64,000 nucleotides of DNA from JAGVSR01 sp963708775 (GTDB taxonomy: Bacteria > Pseudomonadota > Alphaproteobacteria > Rhizobiales > Hyphomicrobiaceae), in contig CAVPTI010000020.1 in the NCBI GenBank assembly GCA_963708775.1, forward strand, positions 1 to 64,000, read 5' to 3'. The notes beneath the pieces are model-generated. The model was not told the origin of the DNA and made no database searches. It saw only the letters and a program-made list of their open reading frames with translations. Shown piece after piece: positions 53,540 to 64,000 of this stretch. The position numbers and the translations under genes are program-made. Each line of letters starts with the position of its first letter. Position 1 is the first letter of the stretch.

Positions 53540-56481
53540 TGGGGCTTTCCGCTCTCGCGTTTCTCAATCCATGGCTGCTGACCGCGCTCGCTGCCCTGCC
53601 GCTGATCTATTGGCTGCTCCGTACGGTTCCGCCGCGGCCACGCCAAATCGAGTTTCCGCCGACCCGCATCCTCGTCGGCATCGAGAATAAGGAAAAGACG
53701 CCGGCCAAAACGCCATGGTGGCTGCTGCTTATCCGACTACTCGCAGCGGCTCTGGTGATTTTTGCGCTGGCGGAGCCGGTCCTCAATCCGCAGGCGCAGT
53801 CGCCGATCAAGGGCAGCGGGCCCGTCGTCATCGCCGTCGATAACGGTTGGGCGTCGGCCGACGAATGGGATCAGCGGTTGGCGATGGTCGAGCGGCTGAT
53901 CGACGAGGCGGAGGGTGACAGTCGTCCTGTGGCCGTCTTCGGGACGGCGGCGACGACGAAGGCGCCGGTCATCAAATTGGAAGCGCCGGTTGATGCGCGC
54001 GCCACCGCCGCGGCCTTGCAGCCGCAGCCGTATGCGCCGGATCGCACAGGGCTTGTGAGCGCCCTCACGACGGCGCTGCAAACGACCGGTGCGCAGTCCT
54101 CCAACGTGGTTTGGCTGACCGATGGGCTCGATCACGACGGCAAGGGGGCTGAATTCGGAGACGCTCTTGCCACGGCAGCAGGCGACGGCCGTTTCGCGGT
54201 GGTTGACGTGAAGGCCGGCAGCGAGCCGCTCGGACTTTCGGCATCGGTGGGGGCTGACGGCAAGCTCGCTGCGAAAATCATTCGGGCCGGAGGCGGCGCG
54301 CGCGAGGGCATCGTGCACGCCTACTCTGCGCGTGGACAGAGACTAGCCGAGACGCCGTTCAAACTCGCCACCGGGGAAACATCCGCCACAGCCTCGATCG
54401 AAATGCCGCTGGAACTGCGCAACCAAGTGACGCGCCTGGAGATTGCAGGTACGCGCTCTGCCGGCAGCGTCAACCTACTCGATCAGCGCTCGCAGTGGCA
54501 GCGCATCGGCCTCGTCAGTGGCGAGGCGCAGGAGCAGGCGCAGCCGCTGCTTGCGCCGGTGTATTACATCCAGCGGGCAGTGCAGCCGTTTTCCGAACTC
54601 ATCGTGCCGAAGGAGAAGAACCTCGTTTCTGGCACGAAGACCATCATTCAAGACCGCGCCAGCGTGATGATGCTGGCGGATATCGGCACGATCTCGGGAG
54701 AAGCTGCGGAGCAAGTTGCAAAGTGGGTGGAGAAAGGCGGCGTCCTTGTGCGGTTCGCCGGTACTCGATTGGAAAAAGGCGGCGACGATCTGCTTCCGGT
54801 CGGCTTGCGGGCCGGTGGAAGATCACTCGGCGGGGCGCTGTCCTGGTCCACGCCGCAGCCGCTCGCGCCGTTCGACGAGGAGAGCCTGTTTTCCGGTCTC
54901 ACTGTTCCTGCCGACGTGTCGGTGCGGCGGCAGGTTCTCGCCGACCCGGCGCTGCTGACACCCGAAGTGAAAGTTTGGGCGCGGCTCAACGACGGGACGC
55001 CTCTCGTCACCGCGACGCGCAAGGGCGAGGGCTACCTGATCCTTTTCCACATCACGGCGAACTCCGACTGGTCGAACCTGCCCATGTCAGGGCTGTTCGT
55101 GGAGATGCTGCGGAGAATATCGGAATTGGGAACGCTCACGGCAGCCCCTGCATCGAGTGAGGGAGGCACCACCACAGCCGATACGTCCGCTCCCCAGTCT
55201 GCCGCCGCGCCCGAGACCCTGGCGCCAATGCAGACCCTTGATGGATTTGGCTCACTCAAGCCGCCTCCGCCGACAGCGCAGCCATTGAAGCGGTCGGACG
55301 CTGATAAAACGATCGCAAGCCTCGATCATCCTCCGGGCTACTATGGCGCGGGGTCCGCACCGCGTGCGATCAATGTGGTGACGCCGAAGATGTCGCTCGC
55401 CGCACTTCCCGCTCCCCCAAATAGTGCGCAGCGGCTTGGTTATGATCAGGAAGGCACGACGCCATTGAAACCCGCCTTTTTGCTGACAGCACTCGCGCTC
55501 CTGTTTGCCGATGTGGTCGCCGTGCTGCTGCTGATGGGCGGGATCAGGGCGCTGCTGCGTCCCGCTGTGCAGGCCGCAGCTCTCGTGTTGGCGATCACCT
55601 TTATCGCACCGCAGCCCGCACGAGCACAGGATTTCGATCTGCCGAGCCGGTTCAACTTTCCGGGGCGGATGCCAGCCGAGAAGCCGATTGAGACGGTGCC
55701 TTCGGATGTGTCGCCGGCGGACCGAGCTTCGGTGGAAGCAACGGCAAACGTGACGTTTGGCTATGTCATCACCGGCGATCCGGCTGTTGATCAAGTGAGC
55801 AAGCAAGGTCTTTCGGGGCTCATGAAGGTCTTGCGCGCTCGGACGGCCGTTGAACCGGGCGAGCCGCGCGGCGTCGATATCGTGCGCGACGAGATTGCGT
55901 TTTATCCCGTTCTCTACTGGCCGGTGCTCGACAACCCCGAGCCTTTGCCGGAGGAGACGCTGGCCAAGATCGACGCCTATATGAAGCAAGGCGGAATGAT
56001 CATTTTCGACACGCGCGATTATGGCAACGGGCTGCCGACAGGTATGGCGATGGCTGGCGAACGTGGGCCGGCGCTGCAGCGACTGATCGGGCGGCTCGAT
56101 ATTCCACGACTGGAGCCGGTTCCGGAAGATCACGTGCTGACAAAATCATTCTATCTGCTGCAGTCGTTCCCCGGCAGATGGGACGGCGGGCAGTTATGGG
56201 TGGAGGCGCAGGATCGCAGTGAAGACGGTGCCGAAGGCGAAGAGCGCCGTGCGCGCCAGGCCGATGGCGTCTCGTCCATCATGATCACCCCGAATGATCT
56301 GGCTTCCGCCTGGGCTCTCGATGAAAAGGGCGTGCCTATCTACTCGGTGACGCCGGGCGGCGAGCGGCAGCGGGAAATGGCTTTGCGCACAGGGATCAAC
56401 ATCGTGATGCACGCGCTCACCGGCAATTACAAAGCCGATCAGGTGCACGTGCCGGCCCTTCTCGAACGGCTCGGGCAATGA
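53539..56481 (+). CDS. BatA/DUF4159 membrane protein
   Basis: This 980-residue protein opens with the BatA N-terminal region (SALAFLNPWLLTALAALPLIYWLL and KTPWWLLLIRLLAAALVIFAL) of two helices. A von Willebrand A-like domain follows (VVIAVDNGWASADEWDQRL, VVWLTDGLDHDG), then a large beta-rich region, a helix pair near residues 640-690 and a C-terminal DUF4159 domain with YPVLYWPVLDNPEPLPEETL and GGMIIFDTRDYG. It is anchored in the inner membrane. The start ATG is at 53539. The role is probably a scaffold for the MoxR-DUF58 system. Confidence 0.88.
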   Translation: MGLSALAFLNPWLLTALAALPLIYWLLRTVPPRPRQIEFPPTRILVGIENKEKTPAKTPWWLLLIRLLAAALVIFALAEPVLNPQAQSPIKGSGPVVIAVDNGWASADEWDQRLAMVERLIDEAEGDSRPVAVFGTAATTKAPVIKLEAPVDARATAAALQPQPYAPDRTGLVSALTTALQTTGAQSSNVVWLTDGLDHDGKGAEFGDALATAAGDGRFAVVDVKAGSEPLGLSASVGADGKLAAKIIRAGGGAREGIVHAYSARGQRLAETPFKLATGETSATASIEMPLELRNQVTRLEIAGTRSAGSVNLLDQRSQWQRIGLVSGEAQEQAQPLLAPVYYIQRAVQPFSELIVPKEKNLVSGTKTIIQDRASVMMLADIGTISGEAAEQVAKWVEKGGVLVRFAGTRLEKGGDDLLPVGLRAGGRSLGGALSWSTPQPLAPFDEESLFSGLTVPADVSVRRQVLADPALLTPEVKVWARLNDGTPLVTATRKGEGYLILFHITANSDWSNLPMSGLFVEMLRRISELGTLTAAPASSEGGTTTADTSAPQSAAAPETLAPMQTLDGFGSLKPPPPTAQPLKRSDADKTIASLDHPPGYYGAGSAPRAINVVTPKMSLAALPAPPNSAQRLGYDQEGTTPLKPAFLLTALALLFADVVAVLLLMGGIRALLRPAVQAAALVLAITFIAPQPARAQDFDLPSRFNFPGRMPAEKPIETVPSDVSPADRASVEATANVTFGYVITGDPAVDQVSKQGLSGLMKVLRARTAVEPGEPRGVDIVRDEIAFYPVLYWPVLDNPEPLPEETLAKIDAYMKQGGMIIFDTRDYGNGLPTGMAMAGERGPALQRLIGRLDIPRLEPVPEDHVLTKSFYLLQSFPGRWDGGQLWVEAQDRSEDGAEGEERRARQADGVSSIMITPNDLASAWALDEKGVPIYSVTPGGERQREMALRTGINIVMHALTGNYKADQVHVPALLERLGQ

Positions 56482-56491
56482 GGGCGCATCC

Positions 56492-58609
56492 ATGAACTGG
56501 TCGATCGATTTCGCGCCGCTCATCCCGGAACCCTGGCTGTGGGCTGCGGCAGCGGTGGCCGTGGTGTTGTGTGTTCTCCTCTTGCTGCGCCGGAGCCGTG
56601 GCGCCGCCCTGCGAGCCTTGGCGCTCGCCGCTGTCATTGCGGCGCTTGCCAACCCCACGTTGCGCCAGGAAGACCGCGAGCGGCTGGCGAACATCGCGCT
56701 GGTCGTGACGGACGAGAGCACGAGCCAATCCATCGACAAGCGACCGGAACAAACCGCTGCCATCCGTGCGGAACTCGAAAAGAAGCTCGGCGCTATTCCT
56801 GATCTGGAAGTCAAATACGTCACAGCCGCGCGACCGAGCGAGACTGGGAGCCGGGGCACGAATTTGTTCGGCGATCTCAATGTTGCCCTTGGCGACATTC
56901 CGCCGGATCGCGTGGCAGGCGTCATCCTTGTCACGGACGGTCAGGTTCACGACGTGCCGAAAAAGGCCGAGGCACTTGGCTTCGATGCTCCCGTGCATAC
57001 GCTTCTGACGGGGCGGCCTGATGAATTCGACAGACGCATCGAAATCGTGAAGGCGCCCAAGTATGGGCTCGTCGGCCAGTCGCGCGACATCGAGATCCGG
57101 GCAATTGAAACGGGGCGGAATTCCAACTCAGCAGAACTCGTCACGTTGAAAATCCGGCGTGATGGAAAGCCGGATGAAACGCTCAGCGTCGAGATCGGCC
57201 GGTCGATCACGATCCCCATGGATTTTCCGCATGCAGGCACGAATATCCTCGAAGCCGAACTGGAGACAGCGCCTGGGGAACTCACGCCGGTCAACAACAA
57301 GGCCGTGATCGCGGCCGAGGGTGTGCGCGAGAATTTGCGCGTGCTGCTGGTCTCAGGAGAACCGCACGCAGGTGAGCGGACATGGCGTAATCTCCTGAAA
57401 TCGGACGCCTCCGTCGATTTGGTGCATTTCACAATTCTGCGGCCGCCAGAGAAGCAGGACGGCACGCCCATCAACCAGCTGTCGTTGATCGCATTTCCGA
57501 CGCGGGAGTTGTTCTCGGAGAAGATCCGGGATTTCGACCTGATCATCTTCGATCGCTACGAGCATCGCGGCATCCTGCAGCTCAGCTACTACGATAACAT
57601 CGCGCGGTACGTGGAAAACAACGGCGGCGCGCTGCTGGTCGCGGCGGGGGACGATTACGCCGGAGCGACGACGCTCTACCGCACGCCGCTTGCACCCGTA
57701 CTGCCAGCGAAGCCGACAGGACGCGTCTTCGAGGAGCCGTTCAAGGCCACGATCACGGCAGACGGGGCCAAACACCCTGTTACCCGCGGATTGCCGGGTG
57801 CGGGGATCGACGGGAAGCCGCCAACGTGGGGCCGCTGGTTCCGGCAGGCGGAAGTCAAATCGGATCGCGGCACCACGATTATGTCGGGGGCGCAAGACAG
57901 TCCGCTGCTGCTGCTTGAGAAGCGCGGCAAAGGGCGGGTGGCGCTTTTGACCTCGGACCACTCCTGGCTATGGGCGCGCGGTTTCGAGGGTGGCGGGCCG
58001 CATTCGGATCTGCTTCGGCGGCTGTCGCACTGGCTGATGAAAGAACCGGATCTGGAAGAAGAGCGGCTTATCGCGTCTGCGAAGGGCCTGAAGATCACGC
58101 TCGAGCGCCACTCGATGGGCGAAACGGTTGCGCCGGCTCAACTCACGGCGGCGGATGGGACCGTATCTGACGTGAAGCTTGAAGCGGCCGGCCCAGGCAT
58201 CTGGCGTGGCACTGCCGATGTGAAGTTGCCTGGTCTTTATAAGGCCGCCAGTGAAGGACCGGAGGGGCCGTTGACGGCCGTCGTGCATGCCGGGACTGAA
58301 GATCCTCGCGAGATGAGCGACGTCACCGCTTCGGATAGGGCGTTGCAGCCGTTGGCATCACAGACGGGGGGCGGCGTGTTCTGGACGGGTTCGGCGGCGA
58401 CCGCGGCCGACGGCTCGGCAGTGGACGTACCGCGAATCAGCATGCTCGCTACGGCGAAGGTGTTTTCCGGCTCAGGTTGGATGGCCCTCAAGGACAGGGA
58501 AGCCTACCTGACCCGTGGGGTGAAGATTTTCCCGTTGTTCACCGGGCTTTTGGCGCTCGCCGCACTCCTGACGTTACTAACCGTCGCCTGGTGGCGCGAG
58601 GGACGTTAA
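56492..58609 (+). CDS. Membrane protein with glutamine-amidotransferase-like domain
   Basis: This 705-residue protein has two N-terminal helices (LWAAAAVAVVLCVLLLLRR and RALALAAVIAALANPTL) and one near the C-terminus (FPLFTGLLALAALLTLLTVAWW). Between them lie a vWA-like stretch (GVILVTDGQVHDVP), a beta-sandwich-like region and a class I glutamine amidotransferase-like domain with FDLIIFDRYEHRGIL and GGALLVAAGDDYAG but no catalytic Cys-His pair I can place. It ends the MoxR operon and begins 11 bases after the previous stop. Confidence 0.8.
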   Translation: MNWSIDFAPLIPEPWLWAAAAVAVVLCVLLLLRRSRGAALRALALAAVIAALANPTLRQEDRERLANIALVVTDESTSQSIDKRPEQTAAIRAELEKKLGAIPDLEVKYVTAARPSETGSRGTNLFGDLNVALGDIPPDRVAGVILVTDGQVHDVPKKAEALGFDAPVHTLLTGRPDEFDRRIEIVKAPKYGLVGQSRDIEIRAIETGRNSNSAELVTLKIRRDGKPDETLSVEIGRSITIPMDFPHAGTNILEAELETAPGELTPVNNKAVIAAEGVRENLRVLLVSGEPHAGERTWRNLLKSDASVDLVHFTILRPPEKQDGTPINQLSLIAFPTRELFSEKIRDFDLIIFDRYEHRGILQLSYYDNIARYVENNGGALLVAAGDDYAGATTLYRTPLAPVLPAKPTGRVFEEPFKATITADGAKHPVTRGLPGAGIDGKPPTWGRWFRQAEVKSDRGTTIMSGAQDSPLLLLEKRGKGRVALLTSDHSWLWARGFEGGGPHSDLLRRLSHWLMKEPDLEEERLIASAKGLKITLERHSMGETVAPAQLTAADGTVSDVKLEAAGPGIWRGTADVKLPGLYKAASEGPEGPLTAVVHAGTEDPREMSDVTASDRALQPLASQTGGGVFWTGSAATAADGSAVDVPRISMLATAKVFSGSGWMALKDREAYLTRGVKIFPLFTGLLALAALLTLLTVAWWREGR

Positions 58610-58807
58610 ACCAAATATGGCTATAAAAAGAGCAACAGGGGTCGCCATTAAGTACGATGGCGCATCGCCCACGCACGTTATTCACTGGCGATCATAGGGT
58701 TTTTACGTTTAGACTTGCAAGATCTTCTGCGCTGCAAAAAATGTCGGCATTGTGCTATGCGGCACCGCAACGCACGACAGGCGCAGACAAGAGGCTGGGG
58801 GCCAGGA

Positions 58808-60146
58808 ATGCACTATTACGCTTACGAGCTAGCGCACGCCATCGTTCGCCCGCTCCGCTTCGGAGCCGAGGCCCTGAAGTACAGCGTTGAAAATCCATTC
58901 AATCCTTTTTCCGCAACGCCGATGAACCGATCTATAGCGGCGGCGTGTGAAGTTTTTGAGAACGTTACGCGGCGCTACGGCAAACCGCACTTCGGACTAA
59001 AAGAAACACGGATCAACGGCGTCGGCGTGCCGGTGAGCGAGGAGATCGTCGCGGTCAAGCCGTTCTGCAATCTCATCCATTTCAAGCGCCATTTCCCGGA
59101 CGGCGCTCCGGAGATCAACGATCCAAAAGTGCTGATCGTTGCTCCGATGTCGGGCCATTACGCGACGCTGCTACGTGGAACGGTGGCGGCCATGCTGCCC
59201 GAACACGAGGTTTACATCACCGATTGGGCGGATGCCCGCGAGGTGCCGCATCTTCGAAGGGCGCTTTGATCTCAACAGCTTCATCGATTACCTGATCGAG
59301 TTCATCCACACGCTTGGGTCGCAAACACACGTCATTGCGGTTTGCCAGCCGGCCGTTCCGGCTCTTGCAGCCACCGCTGTCATGGCCGACAACGACGATC
59401 CGATGCAGCCTGCGTCGCTGACGCTCATGGGCGGGCCGATCGACACGCGCCGCAATCCGACGGGCGTCAATGAACTGGCCCAGGCCAAGTCGATCGGCTG
59501 GTTCGAGAACAACGTCATCTCGTTTGTGCCGCCGCCGCACGCGGGCGCCATGCGGCGCGTCTATCCGGGCTTCATGCAGCTGACCGGGTTCATGACGATG
59601 AACCTCGAGCGGCACATGAATGCGCATGTGGATCTCTTCAACAATCTCGTTCAGGGCGATTGCGACAGCGTCAAGGGGCACCAGGATTTCTACGAGGAAT
59701 ACCTGGCTGTGATGGACCTGACGGCGGAATTCTACCTGCAGACGGTGCAGACCGTGTTCCAGGAGCATCTGCTGCCGGACGGGCGGATGATGCATCGCGG
59801 CCAGCGGGTGGATTGTTCAAAAATCCGGAATACGGCGATTATCACCATCGAAGGCGAACGGGACGACATCTGCGGTCTCGGCCAGACGGAGGCGGCACAG
59901 CTTCTGTGCACCAATGTGCCGGACGATGAGCGCTTCCATTACGTGCAGCCTGGAGTTGGCCACTACGGCGTCTTCAACGGAACACGCTGGCGTACGGAGA
60001 TTCAACCGCGTCTGCGCCAGATGATCCGATCGGTGGAGCGCAAGCGCCGCGTTGGGACGACGGTCGAGGTCAAACCGTATATAGGCGGCTGGCCGCTGAC
60101 GCCCGACAGGCCGGCAAACGTGCTTCTCAACGGAGCAGCCGACTAA
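58808..60146 (+). pseudogene. phaZ: Intracellular PHA depolymerase, one frame change
   Basis: PhaZ mobilises stored polyhydroxyalkanoate. The N-terminal part (MHYYAYELAHAIVRPLRFGA to DWADAREVPH) and the rest (EGRFDLNSFIDYLIEFI, VIAVCQPAVPALAA with the Cys nucleophile, GGPIDTRRNPT, GERDDICGLGQTEAA and HYVQPGVGHYGVFNG) together give a normal length of about 445 residues. One extra base near 59250-59262 splits the frame. An imperfect palindrome TGCGGCACCGCA at 58758-58769, 40 bases upstream, resembles TGC-rich PhaR-like sites, without proof. Confidence 0.87.
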
Positions 60147-60308
60147 CAGCCATTGTTTTGCTTCCCGTACGGGACATATCCCCGGCCGCATTGCGGTGTA
60201 GGGTTCGAGACGACATGCGACTCGCGCTATCACACACGAAACGCGGGTGATTTTCGCGCGGCGCTTCTGCCGGTGACCATCGCCCGCCATTTTCGTGGGA
60301 TTTCGGCG

Positions 60309-61910
60309 ATGTCATTGCTCTTCACCATCGTCTATGCGGCGCATGCGAACGGCACGCATCATAAATTGGCGCTGGATGCCTTACGGTATCTGCCGCGCGG
60401 AGACGCAGAGCCTTGGCGGCGTGTATTCTTGAAATACGCCGCCGTGTACATGACCGGCTCGAAGGCCCCGGACGACGAGTTCAAAGATTTCAAGAACCAC
60501 GTGCTACACGTGCGCGACAGCTATTGGGGCGGCGCGCCGGAAAAGGCCGCCAATTGGTACGGGCATCTGGTCGAGGCGCTGCGGGAAAAAGACTTCGAGC
60601 GCGCGGTCTACGCAGCCGGGGTGCTGAGCCACTATTACACCGACCCGATTCACCCCTTCCACACCGCACAGTCGGATGCGGAAAGCAGCGTGCATCGCGC
60701 GGTGGAGTGGAGCATCAACCGTTCGTATGACGGGCTGCGCGCCGAGGGCGAGACGAAGCATCACGACGAGGCGCCGGCGCTGCCTGTTGGTGACGACTGG
60801 CTGCGCGCGCATGTGATCGCCGGCGCCGAGCGTTCGAACCCACATTATGAAACACTCATTACGCATTACGATTTCAAAACCGGTGTGAGGGAACCGACCG
60901 CGGGTCTCAATCCGATTGCGCGCGACGCGGTCTCTGCTCTTCTCATTTACGCGGCCAAAGGGTTCGCCCTCGTGCTCGACAGAGCCATCACGGAAGCCGC
61001 TGTGGAGCCACCTGAAGTTTCGCTCACGGCTGAGACGGTCCTGGCGACCCTCAAAATGCCCGCTAAGTGGATCACAAAGAAAATCGCGGATGCCGAGATG
61101 CGGCGGCAGGTGCAGGCGATGTACGACGAGTTGATGGCGACGGGCCAAGTGGAGGCGACGCTGCCGGAGGACGACCGCGTCGTACGCAACCTTTACCAAA
61201 AAGAGGTCCTTGAGCCGCGCGCAGAAGCGATGGCGGCGGAACGGGCGAAGCGTCTTGCTCCAGCCGCTGCGGTCGCCAAGACGTCGCGTGCAACGTCGAG
61301 CGCGAGGCCTGCTGCCGTTGCGGGTGCGCACAACAGCGCTCCTGTCACGCCTCCGCGGAAACATCCGGTGGCGGAATTGCAGGTGCTGGAGGCTAAAGTA
61401 GAGATCCCGCCGCGGTCGGCGCTCCTCGGTGCGGTATCGAGCGCTTCCAACCGAGACGAGCTCTCTCGACTCAACACCGTGCCCCGCTGCTATCTCGCTG
61501 AAAGCGATGATCTCGAGCGGGCGCCTTCGATCGGTCCGAAGCTGGCGGAGCGTCTGGCGCTCGGCGGCATTGTGAGCGTGAAAGATTTCATCGATGCGGA
61601 GCCGGACGCGGTCGTCTCGCTGCTCGGAGAAGGCCGCTTCGACGCCGAGACAGTCGAGCGATGGAAGACGGAGGCGCGGCTCGTTTTGCGTGTGCCGGGT
61701 TTGCGCGGCACCCATGCGCAATTGCTTGCTGGTGCGGGATACGACACGCCGGAAAAGCTCGCCGATGCCGATCCTGTAGCATTGTCGGCCGCCGTTCTTG
61801 CATTCGCGACGACGCCGGCCGGTGCTCGCGTTTTGCGCAACGGCGACACGCCGGATATCGAGGCCGTGACGCGTTGGGTGCAAGGCGCACAGCAGGCCCT
61901 GGCGGCCTAG
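60309..61910 (+). CDS. Phospholipase C-like/DUF4332 fusion protein
   Basis: This 533-residue protein has an N-terminal zinc-dependent phospholipase C-type domain: HHKLALDALRYLPRG, VYMTGSKAPDDEF, VYAAGVLSHYYTDPIHPFHTAQS and SINRSYDG provide the histidine and aspartate metal ligands. A linker rich in Ala/Pro/Lys follows (about residues 320-390). The C-terminus has two helix-hairpin-helix-like repeats of the DUF4332 type (APSIGPKLAERLALGGIVSVKDF and VPGLRGTHAQLLAGAGYDTPEKL). No signal peptide is clear. It starts 163 bases after phaZ. The start ATG at 60309 is a guess among in-frame options. Confidence 0.75.
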   Translation: MSLLFTIVYAAHANGTHHKLALDALRYLPRGDAEPWRRVFLKYAAVYMTGSKAPDDEFKDFKNHVLHVRDSYWGGAPEKAANWYGHLVEALREKDFERAVYAAGVLSHYYTDPIHPFHTAQSDAESSVHRAVEWSINRSYDGLRAEGETKHHDEAPALPVGDDWLRAHVIAGAERSNPHYETLITHYDFKTGVREPTAGLNPIARDAVSALLIYAAKGFALVLDRAITEAAVEPPEVSLTAETVLATLKMPAKWITKKIADAEMRRQVQAMYDELMATGQVEATLPEDDRVVRNLYQKEVLEPRAEAMAAERAKRLAPAAAVAKTSRATSSARPAAVAGAHNSAPVTPPRKHPVAELQVLEAKVEIPPRSALLGAVSSASNRDELSRLNTVPRCYLAESDDLERAPSIGPKLAERLALGGIVSVKDFIDAEPDAVVSLLGEGRFDAETVERWKTEARLVLRVPGLRGTHAQLLAGAGYDTPEKLADADPVALSAAVLAFATTPAGARVLRNGDTPDIEAVTRWVQGAQQALAA

Positions 61911-62111
61911 CGTCTTCCAAATGCCTTGCGTGCAAACGGGGCTCAATGGCCACACCGTCTTACTTGTTCACACCCGTATCCAGATTTCGCCCAACTCTCT
62001 CCGCAGTGCACCTGTTGGTATGCCGTGACGGCGGGCGCACTGCGTCCAGCCACTCGGCAGCGGGGGCTCCGATGTTTTGCGTTCGCTAATGACTGAGATT
62101 GTGAGGGCGAA

Positions 62112-62705
62112 ATGATGATGACGATGGACCCGGTGCGAGAGCGGATACTTTCTCACAGCCTGGGATTGGTGAGCGTGCGCGGACTGTCCGCATTGTCGAT
62201 TGGAGATCTGGCGCGTGATCTGGAATTGTCGCGCAGCGGATTGCTGTCTCATTTCGCAGACAAGGAAGCGTTGCAGTTCGGCGTCATCGAAAAAGCAGCG
62301 GCGCTATTCGTTCACGACGTCGTCGAGGCCGGCACGGTTGCGGGCACGGGAGAAAAGCGGCTCAGGGCGCTTTTTGCACGCTGGCTTTCCTGGTCGCGGG
62401 GTCCGCGGCTGAAAGGCGGATGTCCGTTCGTGCACGCGAGTGCAGAAAGCGACGCGCTGCCACCCGGGGTGCGCACCAAGCTTGAAGAGTTCATGAGCGG
62501 CTGGTCTGAAACCTTGAAGGCGGCTATCGAAGACGCGAAGGCTGCGCAAGAATTCGCGACCGGTTTGGATGCGGACCAACTGGTCTTTGAGCTTTATGGC
62601 CTCTATCTCAGCCATCATTTTTGGCACTGGTCGATGAAAGACCGACGCGCCCAAGAGCGTACCATGCGCGCCTTCGAGCGGCTGCTGCTCGCCAGCCGCG
62701 CCTGA
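62112..62705 (+). CDS. TetR-family transcriptional regulator
   Basis: This 197-residue protein has the N-terminal TetR HTH: RERILSHSLGLVSVRGLSALSIGDLARDLELSRSGLLSHFADKE-type sequence around residues 8-50. The C-terminal ligand domain has LFARWLSWSRGPRLKGGCPFV and ELYGLYLSHHFWHWSMKDR. The target and ligand are unknown. It stands alone, between the phospholipase-like gene and the thiamine riboswitch. The first three Met codons make its exact start uncertain. Confidence 0.85.
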   Translation: MMMTMDPVRERILSHSLGLVSVRGLSALSIGDLARDLELSRSGLLSHFADKEALQFGVIEKAAALFVHDVVEAGTVAGTGEKRLRALFARWLSWSRGPRLKGGCPFVHASAESDALPPGVRTKLEEFMSGWSETLKAAIEDAKAAQEFATGLDADQLVFELYGLYLSHHFWHWSMKDRRAQERTMRAFERLLLASRA

Positions 62706-62752
62706 TCGATACCGGGTTGCGTCGGCGCGCTCGTCGGGGCAAAATGCAACTT

Positions 62753-62842
62753 GTTCCGAGGGGCGCCGGTCGTCCGGCTGAGATTGCGCAATCGAGCGCG
62801 AGCACCCTTCGAACCTGATCCGGGTCATGCCGGCGAAGGGAC
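62753..62842 (+). promoter_or_regulatory. TPP riboswitch (THI element) controlling thiC
   Basis: The conserved elements are in order: the P1 stem GTTCC/GGGAC, GGGGCGCCGG, the CGGCTGAGA core, ACCCTTCGAACCTGATCCGG and the closing CATGCCGGCGAAGGGA. It lies 94 bases before the thiC start, so TPP binding should reduce thiC expression. How it acts (termination or ribosome-site masking) is not clear from the sequence. Confidence 0.93.
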
Positions 62843-62935
62843 GGACGCATTGCTTGGCAACCATGCCGGGCCTCTCTCCTTTCATTCGGCGTGATGAATT
62901 GAAGCGTTGCGCGTTTGCGCGCACGGGAGAGCCCC

Positions 62936-64000
<1,065 letters not shown>

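Overview
The window is a GC-rich, gene-dense chromosomal segment of an alphaproteobacterium. Three things point to Hyphomicrobiales, probably a Hyphomicrobium-like methylotroph relative (genus is inference): a three-gene proton-translocating transhydrogenase (pntAA, pntAB, pntB) preceded by a tiny aa3-oxidase subunit IV gene; a Kdo2-lipid A cluster carrying DUF4170 and DUF2093 genes; and an intracellular PHA depolymerase together with a Csp1-type copper store. I see no rRNA, tRNA, prophage, transposase or CRISPR array.

Layout. 0-7 kb: a dispersed repeat, a hairpin-repeat array, an MFS transporter, small secreted and membrane proteins, an SDR and a GNAT. 7-12.3 kb: an interrupted phoD, the carboxynorspermidine decarboxylase nspC, then a fluoroacetate-dehalogenase-like hydrolase with an ArsR regulator and a divergent, interrupted SDR. 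12.3-15 kb: the ligase-associated exonuclease and ATP-dependent ligase pair. 15-19 kb: two DUF465 proteins, a Spy-like protein, an acyl-CoA synthetase and a 32-residue membrane protein. 19-25.2 kb: DUF4170, a PTP-like phosphatase, a DUF374 acyltransferase, waaA, lpxK, DUF2093 and xseA. 25-29 kb: a cytochrome c and a MacAB-like ABC exporter. 29-34.8 kb: purD, a copper storage protein, thiE-thiG, a Ca2+/H+ antiporter and a diheme protein. 34.8-36.3 kb: a gene-poor stretch holding the second copy of the dispersed repeat, a palindrome and a 75-bp tandem repeat. 36-40.4 kb: carboxynorspermidine synthase, purE-purK and rpsU. 42-45.5 kb: the pnt operon. 45.8-51.3 kb: two paralogous secreted proteins, an ABC1/AarF kinase, kup and DUF1285. 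51.5-58.6 kb: a MoxR-DUF58-BatA/DUF4159-membrane protein operon. 58.8-64 kb: phaZ, a phospholipase-C-like/DUF4332 fusion, a TetR regulator and a TPP riboswitch driving thiC, which runs off the window.

Functional links. nspC and the saccharopine-dehydrogenase-like gene 28 kb away together make the alternative (carboxy)spermidine route. purD, purE and purK are all present, as are thiC, thiE and thiG. lpxK, waaA and the DUF374 acyltransferase form the lipid A core set.

Quality note. At least seven genes (phoD, an SDR, waaA, a diheme protein, an HExxH protein, kup, phaZ) are split by single-base frame changes, nine breaks in all. These include a gene expected to be essential or nearly so, and one break in a five-G run, so uncorrected indel errors are more likely than decay. 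One consequence is an artificial 1127-residue Kup-AarF reading frame. I give the inferred full gene spans and mark them as interrupted.
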